Both the position numbers and the translations under genes were made by a program. A model generated the notes under the pieces. That model did no database searches and had not been told where the DNA came from. It saw only the letters and a program-made list of their open reading frames with translations. This document shows, one piece after another, positions 1-9,091 of a stretch of 64,000 bases of DNA. The stretch is from an uncultured Synechococcus sp. (GTDB lineage: Bacteria > Cyanobacteriota > Cyanobacteriia > PCC-6307 > Cyanobiaceae): the NCBI GenBank assembly GCA_913057985.1, contig CAJXPL010000010.1, positions 1-64,000 of the forward strand, in the 5' to 3' direction. The stretch's first letter is position 1, and each line of letters starts with the position of its first letter.

Positions 1-1
1 G

Positions 2-29
2 AAAGCCCCCTCCTCGGAGGGGGCTTTTT
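2..29 (+). terminator. Rho-independent terminator
   Basis: A perfect 11-bp stem (AAAGCCCCCTC paired with GAGGGGGCTTT) around a CTCG loop is followed by a run of T on the plus strand. It ends a plus-strand gene that lies before the window. The symmetric A/T flanks mean it could also work on the minus strand. Confidence 0.85.
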
Positions 30-86
30 GTTGTGCATGCTGTTCCTATCGTTCCGATCTCTCCACCGAAAACCCCTCGATCTGGC

Positions 87-1052
87 ATGGAGAACAACGC
101 CAGACAACGCATCGCCCGGCAGGCTGAGACAGCCATCGCCAATCAACAGTGGAGTCGTCTGCGCTTCATCGGCAATCGTTTTGAACGGGCCGGCTGCCAT
201 CGGGATTGCTGGTTGGCTCTGACGCAGGCATCGGAAGCAACAACGCGTTACCAACTACCGATTTGGCCAGGGCCAGCCGTGAACTGCGGCGGCGTTCTTG
301 TGCTGCCCACCACAAGGGATCTGGGAGACGAGTTGCGGATCCTCAGATTTGTCGGCGATCTCAAGGCACATGTCGATCAGGTCGTCGTCTTGAGCGATCC
401 ACGGCTCCATCCGCTGCTCAAAAGAAGCTTCCCTGGTGTGGTCTGCTGCAATCCATCGGAAACCCCAGGCAATGCCGAGCTCTCTCACATGACAGCCCAG
501 GAGCGTTTGGCCTACTGGTTTGGATCCGATCCACAACAGCTGCAGAGCACCTTCCGCCCACTCACGGCACCGATCACCACAGGGCAGAGCCCCAAAGGAA
601 TCGGCATCAGCTGGTTTTCCAAATCCAGAAACAAAACCTTGCCAGCCGTCGAAGACTGGGCATCAGTGCTCAAGAGCATCCGCCAGCCACTGCAGTCACT
701 GCAATATCTGGAAAAACAAGCACGCATCCGAACATTGCGGGAGTTGAGCGGTCAACGCATTCGCTCCTCACAACCGATCGACCAGATGCTCGATCTGGAT
801 GGGTTTGCCGGACAAGTCGCGGGAGTTCGTGGCGTACTCACCATCAGCAACACCACCGCACATCTGGCGGGGGCCTTAGGCGTTCCCTGCGTTGTCGTAC
901 TCGACAACGGCTCGATTACCAACTGGCCCGATCAGGGCGAAACAACCCCGCTCTATCCCTCAACACGACTGATCCGCCGCGGCAGCGATGACTGGGCCAC
1001 AACCCTGCGTCGAGGCTGGCGCACACTGAGGTCCTTGATCCCACCCCAGTAG
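87..1052 (+). CDS. Glycosyltransferase family 9-like protein
   Basis: A protein of about 321 residues. Its C-terminal half resembles the donor-binding half of GT9/heptosyltransferase-like enzymes and of TPR-linked O-GlcNAc-type transferases. One such segment reads GIGISWFSKSRN followed by a short stretch and SLQY. Near residue 265 a glycine/alanine-rich SNTTAHLAGALG segment matches the family's conserved nucleotide-sugar loop. No signal peptide or membrane segment is visible, so a cytoplasmic or peripheral envelope-glycosylation role is likely. The reading frame extends 18 codons upstream, but that part runs into the terminator region, so the ATG at 87 was chosen. A hydroxylase-like gene follows 44 bases downstream on the same strand. 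Family membership is fairly clear; acceptor and donor are unknown. Confidence 0.65.
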   Translation: MENNARQRIARQAETAIANQQWSRLRFIGNRFERAGCHRDCWLALTQASEATTRYQLPIWPGPAVNCGGVLVLPTTRDLGDELRILRFVGDLKAHVDQVVVLSDPRLHPLLKRSFPGVVCCNPSETPGNAELSHMTAQERLAYWFGSDPQQLQSTFRPLTAPITTGQSPKGIGISWFSKSRNKTLPAVEDWASVLKSIRQPLQSLQYLEKQARIRTLRELSGQRIRSSQPIDQMLDLDGFAGQVAGVRGVLTISNTTAHLAGALGVPCVVVLDNGSITNWPDQGETTPLYPSTRLIRRGSDDWATTLRRGWRTLRSLIPPQ

Positions 1053-1096
1053 AAAATCAGCATGCAAAGCTCCTCGATCAAAAGAGCCAGATCAGC

Positions 1097-1855
1097 GTGA
1101 ACAGCCCAAAGGCGAAGCGCAAACAACGCACCATCATTCAACGCGTGATCCGCTGGGGTCCATGGCATTACCGCTTCTGGCGTGAGATCGCACGCTGGTG
1201 CTACGAGCAATCGCTGCACAACCCTGCAGTCGTTCCAGCGGACGTCGGCTTCCCAGCCCACCGGCAACTACTGGAGTCGTACCAGGAGATCCGCAGGGAA
1301 ACGCTGGAAGTGGCCCTCTCGGGGCGCTTACCCGCCAACCACGAGATCATGCAGCAACAGCGCACGCTGTACGAATTTGACAGCAAGGTCTGGGGAATGC
1401 TGCCCTTGCGGGGATACGGCTACAACTACCCCGCCAATCAGACGCTGATCCCGTCGTTGCGGAGCTTTCTCAAGCATCACCCTGATGTTGTTTCAGCTGC
1501 CGTAAGCCTGTTCCCCCCCGGGAAGGTTCTACGGCCCCACAAAGGCCCCTTCAAAGGGGTGTGGAGGTATCACCTGCCGTTGTATGTGGAGGATTTTGGC
1601 GACGGCCGCAGTTCCTGCGAACTGATGGTTGATGGCCAGAGCTATCACCTGCAGGAAGGTGAAGGCTTTCTCTGGGACGACACCTTCATGCACTCCGCCA
1701 TCAATCGCTCAAGCCAGCCAAGGGTGGTTTTGTTGTTCGACGTCTTTCGCAAAGACCAACCGTTTTGGCTGATCGGCATGAGCTGGATCTTTCTTTGGGT
1801 AGCTCAGATCTGGCAGCACGTGCAGAACATGCGCGGGCGTGCAGGACTGCAATGA
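1097..1855 (+). CDS. Aspartyl/asparaginyl beta-hydroxylase-family oxygenase
   Basis: A 252-residue protein with a GTG start. It carries the cupin-type Asp/Asn beta-hydroxylase domain. A PHKGP motif (His148) lies in a strand followed by WRYHLPLYV, and a second metal-ligand region, DDTFMHSAIN (His199), is followed by RVVLLFDVFR with a 2-oxoglutarate-binding arginine candidate. These are the hallmarks of Fe(II)/2-oxoglutarate dioxygenases that hydroxylate peptides or, in bacteria, lipid A acyl chains (LpxO-like). The C-terminal 25 residues are hydrophobic and aromatic (IGMSWIFLWVAQIW), suggesting membrane association as in LpxO. The stop overlaps the next start (ATGA). A lipid or envelope substrate is an inference from this tail and from the upstream glycosyltransferase-like gene. 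Confidence 0.75.
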   Translation: MNSPKAKRKQRTIIQRVIRWGPWHYRFWREIARWCYEQSLHNPAVVPADVGFPAHRQLLESYQEIRRETLEVALSGRLPANHEIMQQQRTLYEFDSKVWGMLPLRGYGYNYPANQTLIPSLRSFLKHHPDVVSAAVSLFPPGKVLRPHKGPFKGVWRYHLPLYVEDFGDGRSSCELMVDGQSYHLQEGEGFLWDDTFMHSAINRSSQPRVVLLFDVFRKDQPFWLIGMSWIFLWVAQIWQHVQNMRGRAGLQ

Positions 1856-2310
1856 ACCAGACGCAAAGCCTGATCCAGCACCTCGGCTTGATGCCCCATC
1901 CAGAGGGAGGCTGGTACCGAGAGTTGCATCGCAGCCCAGACCAAATCCAACGACAGGACGGTGCCGAGCGATCTGCCTTGACGGCCATTCTATTCTTGCT
2001 GCCCGCCGGTGCCGTCAGTTGCTGGCATCGGGTGATCGGTGGAGACGAAGTCTGGACCCACATTGATGGGGCGACACTGGAGCTCTTTCAGTGCCAGAGC
2101 GATGGCACAGGGCTGCAACGTGATGCTCTGCAGGCATCGAACCCCGTCCAGGTGGTTCCCGCCAACGCCTGGCAGGCGGCGCGGAGTCTGGGTGACTACT
2201 CCCTGGTGAGCTGTTGCGTCGGGCCAGGGTTTGACTTCTGTGATTTCGAGATGGCCCGGGAGCAACCCACGACAGAACGTCCGAAATTGCCCCATCCGGA
2301 GTTGATCTGA
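1852..2310 (+). CDS. Cupin-fold DUF985 family protein
   Basis: A 152-residue protein of the DUF985/cupin_5 family. It opens with the typical LIQHLGLMPHPEGGWYRE segment. This is followed by SALTAILFLLPAG, then a WHRV..GDEVW stretch that forms the cupin core, and a final VGPGFDFCDFEMA strand. The family is structurally known as a small beta-barrel but has no firmly assigned reaction; some members are described as sugar-binding or epimerase-like. The start is the ATG that overlaps the upstream stop (ATGA), implying translational coupling. A longer in-frame extension into the preceding gene was rejected. Cytoplasmic; function unknown. Confidence 0.8.
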   Translation: MNQTQSLIQHLGLMPHPEGGWYRELHRSPDQIQRQDGAERSALTAILFLLPAGAVSCWHRVIGGDEVWTHIDGATLELFQCQSDGTGLQRDALQASNPVQVVPANAWQAARSLGDYSLVSCCVGPGFDFCDFEMAREQPTTERPKLPHPELI

Positions 2311-2343
2311 ACCGATGGCTTCGTAGCCTCACCAGATCGATCA

Positions 2344-3444
2344 ATGGCCATGGGCAGCAGCTTCGGCGACCTCTTCCGGATCAGCACCTTCGGTGAATCT
2401 CACGGAGGAGGGGTGGGTGTGATTGTTGAGGGCTGTCCACCACGGCTCAACCTCAGAATCGAGTCGATTCAGGCTGAACTGGACCGACGCAAACCAGGCC
2501 AAAGCCACATCACCACCCCCCGCAAGGAAGCGGACCAGGTGGAAATTCTCAGTGGCCTGCTGGATGGCGAAACCACGCTTGGCACCCCGATTGCCATGGT
2601 CGTGCGAAACAAGGACCAACGCCCCGGGGATTACAAGGACATGGCGGTCGCCTTTCGACCCTCCCATGCCGATGCCACTTACCAGGCGAAGTATGGAATC
2701 CAAGCCCGCAGCGGTGGAGGACGTGCCTCTGCGCGGGAAACCATCGGCCGCGTCGCTGCAGGTGCAATTGCCAAACAACTGCTGAAACAAGCAGCAGGGA
2801 CTGAAATCCTCGCCTGGGTGAAGCGGATCCACACCATCGAAGCCTCCGGCATCGACCCACGGCAGGTTCAGCTGAGCGATGTGGAGGCCAACATCGTTCG
2901 GTGTCCCGAGCCAGCGATCGCCGAGCGAATGGTCGAACGCATCGAAGCCATTGGCCGCGAGGGTGATTCCTGCGGCGGGGTTATCGAATGCGTGGTGCGC
3001 CATCCCGCCATTGGGCTAGGCATGCCAGTGTTCGACAAACTCGAAGCCGACCTCGCCAAAGCAGTGATGTCGTTGCCGGCCACCAAGGGATTTGAAATTG
3101 GGTCCGGTTTCGATGGAACGCTGTTGAAAGGCAGCGAGCACAACGATGCCTTTGTGCCGAGCGACGATGGTCGGCTGAAGACCGCCACCAACAACTCCGG
3201 CGGCATCCAGGGGGGGATCAGCAATGGTGAGCCAATTGTGATCCGGGTGGCCTTCAAGCCAACGGCCACGATCCGCAAAGAGCAGCAAACCATCGATTCC
3301 AATGGCAAGGCCACCACACTCGCGGGGAAAGGACGGCACGACCCTTGCGTTCTGCCTCGGGCCGTGCCGATGGTGGAGGCGATGGTGGCACTCGTTCTGG
3401 CTGACCACCTGCTGAGACAGCAGGGGCAATGCAGCCTTTGGTGA
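2344..3444 (+). CDS. aroC: Chorismate synthase
   Basis: A full-length 366-residue chorismate synthase. It converts 5-enolpyruvylshikimate-3-phosphate to chorismate with reduced FMN, the last step of the shikimate pathway feeding aromatic amino acids, quinones and folate. Signature segments are all present: [10 protein letters not shown] near the N-terminus, a [18 protein letters not shown] stretch around residue 125, and a [13 protein letters not shown] segment near residue 290. The C-terminus ([20 protein letters not shown]) is also typical. It starts 33 bases after the cupin gene and converges with the minus-strand gene that follows. Nothing unusual was seen. Confidence 0.97.
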   Translation: MAMGSSFGDLFRISTFGESHGGGVGVIVEGCPPRLNLRIESIQAELDRRKPGQSHITTPRKEADQVEILSGLLDGETTLGTPIAMVVRNKDQRPGDYKDMAVAFRPSHADATYQAKYGIQARSGGGRASARETIGRVAAGAIAKQLLKQAAGTEILAWVKRIHTIEASGIDPRQVQLSDVEANIVRCPEPAIAERMVERIEAIGREGDSCGGVIECVVRHPAIGLGMPVFDKLEADLAKAVMSLPATKGFEIGSGFDGTLLKGSEHNDAFVPSDDGRLKTATNNSGGIQGGISNGEPIVIRVAFKPTATIRKEQQTIDSNGKATTLAGKGRHDPCVLPRAVPMVEAMVALVLADHLLRQQGQCSLW

Positions 3445-3463
3445 GCACCACCCTCCAATCAGA

Positions 3464-3925
3464 TCAAACGGAACCCACCGCTGTGCTGGCGTTGGAGCTC
3501 ACCGCCGCTGAGGTCGCTTTCGTCTTTGCCGCGCTGCGGGTGCGGCGAGCGGGCTTTTTGCTGGCTTGAGCCTTGGCTGAGGCCGGTTTCTTGGCAGCCA
3601 TCGTCTTCTTCAACGTCCGGTGTGCACGAGTTGTCGTTCCGCGGCTGCGATGACTCAACACCAGGGCCCACTCCTCATCACTGAGGGTGGATGGCTTGCT
3701 GCCATGGGCATAGGACAGCTTGGCTGCCTTCTCGATGTCCTTGATCAGATTCGTCCAAGACGTGGCAAAACGCTTGTCAGACTGCGATTTCGCTCCGCTC
3801 TCCACCAGGGTCTCCACGACCCCAGCAGCCGAAACCTTCTTGCGCCGGCGATTGAAAATCTCCTTCTGAAGCTGAGCGATCAGGGCATCGGCCTTGTCGC
3901 TGAGCTTGATCGTGAGCTGCGACAT
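3464..3925 (-). CDS. Small protein with histone H1-like basic tail
   Basis: A 153-residue protein of unknown function in two parts. Residues 1-105 form a plausibly folded domain that opens with a short beta strand and two helices (MSQLTIKLSDKADALIAQLQ), loosely like a ribbon-helix-helix or other small DNA-binding fold. Residues 106-153 are a low-complexity tail rich in Lys, Ala, Ser and Thr, with AAKKPA- and KKPARR-type units typical of histone H1-like and HU-tail sequences. No signal peptide is present. A nucleoid or nucleic-acid-binding role is an inference from the tail. It converges on aroC (19-base gap) and lies downstream of the eda/ftsH block with opposite spacing of 62 bases. Confidence 0.7.
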   Translation of the reverse strand: MSQLTIKLSDKADALIAQLQKEIFNRRRKKVSAAGVVETLVESGAKSQSDKRFATSWTNLIKDIEKAAKLSYAHGSKPSTLSDEEWALVLSHRSRGTTTRAHRTLKKTMAAKKPASAKAQASKKPARRTRSAAKTKATSAAVSSNASTAVGSV

Positions 3926-3987
3926 GACGCAGTTGGATAGCTATCTCATCTGTAGCACCTGGGACGCATGTCGCCCAGTGGTTGATA

Positions 3988-4689
3988 TCAACGCTGGCTT
4001 GTCGATTGGTGCAACCAGTCGAGAAGTGCCTGGAAGGCAGTAGGCGATCCCACAACCCTGCGGCCCAGGGCCACGGCGCCATGCCCAGCCTCCAGCCATA
4101 CGGGGAGATCACTCACCTCGAGGCCACCAGCGGCAATCACAAATGGCAATGGCCCGAGGGGTGCCTGCAAGCGGCTCCAGTAGCCCGGCCCCAGATTGGC
4201 AGCGGGAAACAGCTTGACGACACGACAACCGAACCGCATGGCCTGATGAACCTCGGTGGGACTGAAAACCCCAGGCACCAGCAAGACTCCAAGCCCTCTG
4301 GCCTGCTCCACGAGCTTCGGGCACCAGCACGGTGCCATCGCATAGCTGAGATCCAGCCGCGATAGATCGTTGATCGCCTTGGGGACCGTCACCGAAGCCG
4401 CCCCCAGATTCAGTCCAGGGCAATGGTCCTGCACCCGTTGCATGAACCCCATCCAGCCTGGCTGGTCAAGCCATGCGACCTCGAGATGTCGAAGTCCTGC
4501 GGCATGAAGCTGATGCACCTGCTCCAACAAACCAGAGCCCGAATCTGAAGCCACGAGGTCGTCGGGCTCTGGCCGAATCACCAACAAAAGAGGCTGGTGC
4601 TGCAGGGAAGCCACCAAGAGCTCCTGCCGCACCAGCCATCGGTTGGAGGACGAATCGAAATCAGACGTATTCGGCGACCCGGACGTCAC
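3988..4689 (-). CDS. eda: KDPG/KHG aldolase
   Basis: A class I aldolase that cleaves 2-keto-3-deoxy-6-phosphogluconate (Entner-Doudoroff) and/or 4-hydroxy-2-oxoglutarate. It has the family barrel pattern: a HLEVAW strand with the catalytic Glu, LGAASV, then the Schiff-base lysine in CRVVKLFPAANLG, and a PFVIAAGGLEV phosphate-binding strand. The frame opens with a GTG at 4689 that overlaps the upstream ftsH end by 29 bases. A second in-frame GTG at 4632, just after the ftsH stop, gives a protein of about 214 residues closer to the usual family length and may be the true start. It follows ftsH on the same strand, so co-transcription is likely. Confidence 0.85.
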   Translation of the reverse strand: MTSGSPNTSDFDSSSNRWLVRQELLVASLQHQPLLLVIRPEPDDLVASDSGSGLLEQVHQLHAAGLRHLEVAWLDQPGWMGFMQRVQDHCPGLNLGAASVTVPKAINDLSRLDLSYAMAPCWCPKLVEQARGLGVLLVPGVFSPTEVHQAMRFGCRVVKLFPAANLGPGYWSRLQAPLGPLPFVIAAGGLEVSDLPVWLEAGHGAVALGRRVVGSPTAFQALLDWLHQSTSQR

Positions 4690-6511
4690 GTTTGATCAGC
4701 AACTCCTGAAGCTCTTCGGCATCAACAGTCTCCTGCTCAACGAGCATCTCGGCCAACTCATCCAGAACGGTTCGGTTGTCGACGAGCACCTTGGTGGCGC
4801 GCTTGTAGGCCACATCCACCAGATCGGAAACCTCTTTGTCGATCATGGCAGCGGTTTCCTCAGAGAAGTCACGCTCGGCCGCGATGTCGCGGCCAAGGAA
4901 CATGCCACCTTGCGCGCGCCCAAGGGCAACGGGCCCCAGCTCGTCGCTCATGCCGAAGCGGGTGATCATCTGACGCGCCGTGGACGCAACCTGCTGGAGG
5001 TCGTTGGAGGCACCAGTGGTGACCTCATCTTCGCCGTAGACAATTTCTTCAGCCACACGGCCGCCAAGTGCAACGGCCATCTGGTTCTGGAGGTAGGCCC
5101 GGGAGTAGAGGCCTGATTCCATCCGTTCTTCACTGGGGGTGAAGAAGGTCAAACCACCGGCATTACCACGGGGAATGATCGAGATCTTCTGAACCGGGTC
5201 ATAGTCCGGCATCAGAGCACCCACGAGGGCATGACCAGCCTCGTGATAGGCAACCAAGCGGGCGCGACGCTCACTCATCACGCGGTCCTTCTTCTCAGGA
5301 CCGGCCATCACGCGTTCGATGGCATCACTGATCTCGTCGTTGCTCACCTCGGTGAGCTCGCGACGGGCCGCAAGGATGGCGGCTTCGTTGAGAAGGTTGG
5401 CGAGATCGGCACCGGTGTAACCAGGCGTCCGACGGGCAACCTTGTCGAGATCGACATCCTTGGCGAGGGTCTTGCCGCGGGCATGAACGCCGAGGATCTG
5501 TAGGCGTCCGGAATAGTCGGGACGATCAACGGTGACCTGACGATCGAAACGTCCGGGGCGCATCAGAGCGGCATCGAGCACATCCGGGCGGTTGGTGGCC
5601 GCCACGATAATGATGCCGGTGTTGCCCTCAAAACCATCCATCTCCGTGAGGAGCTGGTTCAGCGTTTGCTCACGCTCGTCGTTACCACCGCCGAGGCCTG
5701 CGCCCCGCTGACGACCAACGGCATCGATCTCATCGATGAAAACGATGCAGGGAGCATTTTTCTTGGCTTGCTCGAAAAGGTCGCGAACGCGGCTGGCACC
5801 GACGCCAACGAACATCTCAACGAACTCAGAACCGGAGATCGAGAAGAAGGGAACACCTGCTTCACCAGCCACAGCCTTGGCGAGAAGGGTCTTACCGGTG
5901 CCAGGAGGCCCCACAAGCAGAACACCCTTGGGGATCTTGGCGCCGACAGCCGTGAAGCGATCGGGGTTCTTGAGGAAGTCGACCACCTCGGTCAGCTCAA
6001 GCTTCGCCCCTTCAATGCCGGCCACATCGGTGAAGGTCACCTGGGTGGAGGGCTCCATCTGAACCCGCGCCTTGCTCTTGCCGAACTGCATGGCTGGATT
6101 GCCACCACCACCGCCTTGAGCGCGCCGGAAGAGGAAGAACAGACCACCAAGCAGAAGCAGGGGGAAGATCAGACTTCCAGCAGCCTGCTGCCAGCCAGGG
6201 GTCTGACGGGAGGGCTGCACAGCGATATCAACGCTGTGTTCGGTCAGCAAGCCGAGCAACTCACGATCGGGGGCCAGGTTGACCTGGGCACGACGGCCAT
6301 CGTTTTCAACAACCTGAGCGGTGCCTTGATCCGGAGAAATCAGCACACGGCTGATTTGGTCATCCTTCACCGCCTCAACGAACTCGCTGTAGCGGATGGT
6401 GTTCACCTGGGGCTGGCTGCCACCGCCGCCACCAAAGAACGCTGGTGCAATCACAACGATCGCCAGAACCAGAAGGGCCCCGAGACCGATATTTCGCCAA
6501 CGCTTGTTCAC
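4661..6511 (-). CDS. ftsH: ATP-dependent zinc metalloprotease FtsH
   Basis: A 616-residue membrane-anchored AAA protease with a GTG start. A transmembrane segment spans residues about 8-26, then comes a periplasmic/lumenal domain, then a second membrane segment at about 113-129. The AAA module follows, with Walker A GPPGTGKT (201-208) and Walker B IVFIDE (256-261), and the zinc-protease motif HEAGH lies at 423-427. Cyanobacterial FtsH hexamers degrade damaged D1 protein during photosystem II repair and other membrane proteins. Length and architecture match the FtsH2/FtsH3 group, but which paralogue this is cannot be decided here. sat lies 44 bases upstream on the same strand and eda overlaps its 3' end. 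Confidence 0.97.
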   Translation of the reverse strand: MNKRWRNIGLGALLVLAIVVIAPAFFGGGGGSQPQVNTIRYSEFVEAVKDDQISRVLISPDQGTAQVVENDGRRAQVNLAPDRELLGLLTEHSVDIAVQPSRQTPGWQQAAGSLIFPLLLLGGLFFLFRRAQGGGGGNPAMQFGKSKARVQMEPSTQVTFTDVAGIEGAKLELTEVVDFLKNPDRFTAVGAKIPKGVLLVGPPGTGKTLLAKAVAGEAGVPFFSISGSEFVEMFVGVGASRVRDLFEQAKKNAPCIVFIDEIDAVGRQRGAGLGGGNDEREQTLNQLLTEMDGFEGNTGIIIVAATNRPDVLDAALMRPGRFDRQVTVDRPDYSGRLQILGVHARGKTLAKDVDLDKVARRTPGYTGADLANLLNEAAILAARRELTEVSNDEISDAIERVMAGPEKKDRVMSERRARLVAYHEAGHALVGALMPDYDPVQKISIIPRGNAGGLTFFTPSEERMESGLYSRAYLQNQMAVALGGRVAEEIVYGEDEVTTGASNDLQQVASTARQMITRFGMSDELGPVALGRAQGGMFLGRDIAAERDFSEETAAMIDKEVSDLVDVAYKRATKVLVDNRTVLDELAEMLVEQETVDAEELQELLIKRDVRVAEYV

Positions 6512-6555
6512 AGGTCGCCTCGTAGATGAAGGAATGTTAAACGGGTTCTCAGTCT

Positions 6556-7728
6556 TCAGGCGGCGCGGAGCACCTCAACCACGCTCTTGAAGGCGAACCA
6601 CTCGGGAATCTCCTCACCACCGCGCAGCATCTTGCGGAACTGGGTGCCGCTGAGCTTCTTCACGTGCAGGCCACGGGCTTCGGCATGCTCCGCCGTCACA
6701 TAGCCCTCTTCCTGGGTGTAAACGAGGTTCAGGGAGGGAACCGTTTCCATCGTGAGCTCGGGGGCACACTCCTTGGCGAAGTTCTGCGCGTCGTAAGGGC
6801 CGTAGAAGTCGTCACCGGTGAGAGACGACTTGCAGCCGGCCATATCGCGGCCAATGATGAAGTGGGTGCATCCGTAGTTGCGCCGAATGATCATGTGCTG
6901 CAGCGCTTCACGCGGACCGGCCATATGCATGGCGTAGGGCAGGTAGGCCCAGCGAATGCTGTCGTTGTTCACTTCGGCCGCCAGACGCTCATAGGTCTGG
7001 AAGCGAACAGCACCAGGGATGTCGTCCTGCTGAGTGGGACCGCAGGTGGGATGAACGAGCACCACAGCGTTGTCACTGACGTTCTGTGCATGGAGGGCAC
7101 GGGTGAACAGTTCGTAGTGAGCGCGGTGAATGGGGTTACGGCACTGGAACGCCACCACGTCCTCGCCTTCGGGCAGGCCTGCACGCACCTCAGCCGGGGT
7201 CTTGCAAGGGAAGACCCGCTCGGGCAGAGCAAGGCCCTGGAGGCTTCCACCCAGGTAGAAGCGCTTGCGCTCCATCGTGATCATCCGAACCGCAGGGTGC
7301 TCGATGGAGGTGGTGCCGTAGCAGCCCTTGGCTTCAGCCACTTTGTTGGGTTCCCACTTGTCCTCCACCTCGAGGACGGCCAGCTCCTGGCCCTTGTAAG
7401 TGAGCAGAAGCTTGTCGCCCACCACCACGTCATCGCGGTCGGTGTCCATCACGATCGGCAGACCGAACAGCTGGCCCGCAGCCAGACGATGCCCACTGAC
7501 CACGGCGTCGTAGTCCTCCTGGTGCATGAAGCCACGCAGGGGAGAGAAGCCACCCACACACAGCAGCTCCACATCACAGGCATTGCGATCGGAGCACTCG
7601 ATCGTTTTGGTCGCCGTGGCTTTCACAGCGGCACGATCCGCCTCAGCCACCATCAGGTCCACCAGCGTTCCGCCGTAGGGAGCAATCACACCGGATCGTT
7701 GAGCGGGAGCGGAAGCACTGGCAGTCAT
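6556..7728 (-). CDS. sat: Sulfate adenylyltransferase (ATP sulfurylase)
   Basis: A 390-residue ATP sulfurylase. It makes adenosine 5'-phosphosulfate from sulfate and ATP, the entry step of assimilatory sulfate reduction. The active-site motif FQCRNPIHRAHYELF and the later HFIIGRDMAGCKSS segment are both present, and the length matches the monofunctional (non-APS-kinase) form. The frame is open for 37 codons further upstream, but the ATG at 7728 gives the standard N-terminus (MTASASAP). The upstream stretch instead contains the psbO terminator. It is followed by ftsH on the same strand after 44 bases. Confidence 0.95.
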   Translation of the reverse strand: MTASASAPAQRSGVIAPYGGTLVDLMVAEADRAAVKATATKTIECSDRNACDVELLCVGGFSPLRGFMHQEDYDAVVSGHRLAAGQLFGLPIVMDTDRDDVVVGDKLLLTYKGQELAVLEVEDKWEPNKVAEAKGCYGTTSIEHPAVRMITMERKRFYLGGSLQGLALPERVFPCKTPAEVRAGLPEGEDVVAFQCRNPIHRAHYELFTRALHAQNVSDNAVVLVHPTCGPTQQDDIPGAVRFQTYERLAAEVNNDSIRWAYLPYAMHMAGPREALQHMIIRRNYGCTHFIIGRDMAGCKSSLTGDDFYGPYDAQNFAKECAPELTMETVPSLNLVYTQEEGYVTAEHAEARGLHVKKLSGTQFRKMLRGGEEIPEWFAFKSVVEVLRAA

Positions 7729-7786
7729 TAGGCCTAGAGAAAGATCGGAGGATTCTCCCAGATCGCAGGAGGATTGCAATAGGCGA

Positions 7787-7813
7787 AAAAAGGGGGGACC
7801 TAAGCCCCCCTTG
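7787..7813 (-). terminator. Rho-independent terminator of psbO
   Basis: On the minus strand, an 8-bp stem (AAGGGGGG paired with CCCCCCTT) with a 7-base loop runs directly into six T. It lies 23 bases past the psbO stop and upstream of sat, so it insulates psbO from the sat-ftsH transcript. Confidence 0.85.
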
Positions 7814-7835
7814 CAACCTGTTGTGATGACCTCGA

Positions 7836-8666
7836 TCAAGCCTCTTCAAGACGGCCGTAGAGATCGCCAGTGATCTTGATGTCGACCACTTCACGACCAC
7901 CCATGTCGGAGTCGGAGGGCTGGATGGCGCTGAACACACCAGCGAATTCTCCGGTTTCAGGATCAACCTTGGTGATGGAGAGGCTCATGGTTCCCACACC
8001 ATCGATGTAGCGCTTGTTGTTGTCCTTCTCGAGCTGCTCGTCGTCACCACCAAGGGCCACAAGACCCTGGGCGTACTGAACGCCGGTGGTCAAAGCCCGA
8101 CCCTTGGGGTCGATGAAGTTGCTGGTGCGGTAGCTGGGGGTGCGATAAGTGCCTTCAAAGTCGGTGCTGGTGGTCAGAGCCGAGCCCTCAGCAGTGGCAT
8201 TGAGCGACTTGCTGGAGAACGTGAAGGGGAACTCTTCGCCACCGGGCACCAGAACGGTGATCGGCTGGAAGTCGATGCCACCTTTCTCCTGGAACTGCAG
8301 GCCGGATTCCGTCACCTTCAGATCGCCAAAAACGGAGTCGAGACTGGAGGTGTACCGGGTGAGGATCTTGCCCTCAACAAACTCAGCTTGCTGACGAATG
8401 TTCTTGGGCTCCTCCTTGGCATAGACCTGCACGGGGTGCATGCAGATCTCACGCAGCTCGTAGCTGCCACCGGCCGTCAGAGGAATCGAGCCTCGGGCTG
8501 AATCCCCGATCGTGGGGCAATCGTTGGCTTTGCCGGTGTTGTGGATGTCGTCGTAGGTGACGTTGGATCCACCACGCTGAACTGCATCACTGTCGCCACT
8601 GCAGGCCGTGGTGAAGAACGCGAGGCAGAGCGCCAGCACGACGGCCAGCAGAGGACGAATGCGCAT
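7836..8666 (-). CDS. psbO: Photosystem II manganese-stabilizing protein PsbO
   Basis: A 276-residue lumenal extrinsic subunit that stabilises the Mn4CaO5 cluster of photosystem II. The N-terminus is a cleavable signal sequence (MRIRPLLAVVLALCLAFFTTAC). It ends in a lipobox-like TTAC, as in several cyanobacterial PsbO proteins. The mature part begins with the family segment TYDDIHNTGKANDCP, and the conserved cysteine pair sits in NDCPTI and REICMHP. The C-terminus ends in DIKITGDLYGRLE. It has its own terminator and a probable promoter upstream, which fits a highly expressed monocistronic photosynthesis gene. Confidence 0.97.
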   Translation of the reverse strand: MRIRPLLAVVLALCLAFFTTACSGDSDAVQRGGSNVTYDDIHNTGKANDCPTIGDSARGSIPLTAGGSYELREICMHPVQVYAKEEPKNIRQQAEFVEGKILTRYTSSLDSVFGDLKVTESGLQFQEKGGIDFQPITVLVPGGEEFPFTFSSKSLNATAEGSALTTSTDFEGTYRTPSYRTSNFIDPKGRALTTGVQYAQGLVALGGDDEQLEKDNNKRYIDGVGTMSLSITKVDPETGEFAGVFSAIQPSDSDMGGREVVDIKITGDLYGRLEEA

Positions 8667-8718
8667 GGAAGGAGCCGATCGGCTGAACGCTAATGGGGAC
8701 GGAATGCCGTCAGACCGG

Positions 8719-8745
8719 ATCTTACAGGGCGAAAAATGACGTCAG
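8719..8745 (-). promoter_or_regulatory. Possible psbO promoter
   Basis: Read on the minus strand, a -10-like TAAGAT is preceded by a -35-like CTGACG with 15-base spacing. This lies about 53 bases upstream of the psbO start codon. The match is partial, the spacing is short, and no transcription start data are available. Confidence 0.3.
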
Positions 8746-8785
8746 GGCTAGCCTTTTGCAGCTCTCAACAACTTGTCGAAAGCGC

Positions 8786-9091
8786 GTGACATCCAACGAT
8801 CCCGATTCGACCCAGGCACGGATGGCTCCAGCACTGGCCGCCCTGGGCGAGCTGGCAGAGGAGTTGAGGGGAAATCCCGAAGCACTGCTCACCCTGCTGC
8901 GTGAGCTTGAGGCCCTGCATCGCGACGTTCAGGACGGTCCGTTTCGTCAAAGCCTTCCTGAAAACCGCCAGAAATTGTTCACACTTCTGCAGGGGATGGA
9001 GAAAAACGGAGGCTGGCCCTACATCCCCCGTCTTCAGCTGCGCACCTTCATTGACCTGCTCGGTCAGGACTCCATCGACGCCGCGGCCTAA
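8786..9091 (+). CDS. Conserved small protein of unknown function
   Basis: A small acidic, mostly helical protein of about 101 residues with no signal peptide or membrane segment. The body is leucine/glutamate-rich (ALGELAEELRGNPEALLTLL), with a moderately conserved-looking C-terminus containing NGGWPYIPRLQLRTF. I do not recognise a named family; proteins like this are typical of marine picocyanobacteria. A GTG at 8786 was chosen, and an ATG at 8822 is an alternative. It is divergent from psbO, and its stop overlaps the convergent coaBC stop by 4 bases. Confidence 0.65.
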   Translation: MTSNDPDSTQARMAPALAALGELAEELRGNPEALLTLLRELEALHRDVQDGPFRQSLPENRQKLFTLLQGMEKNGGWPYIPRLQLRTFIDLLGQDSIDAAA

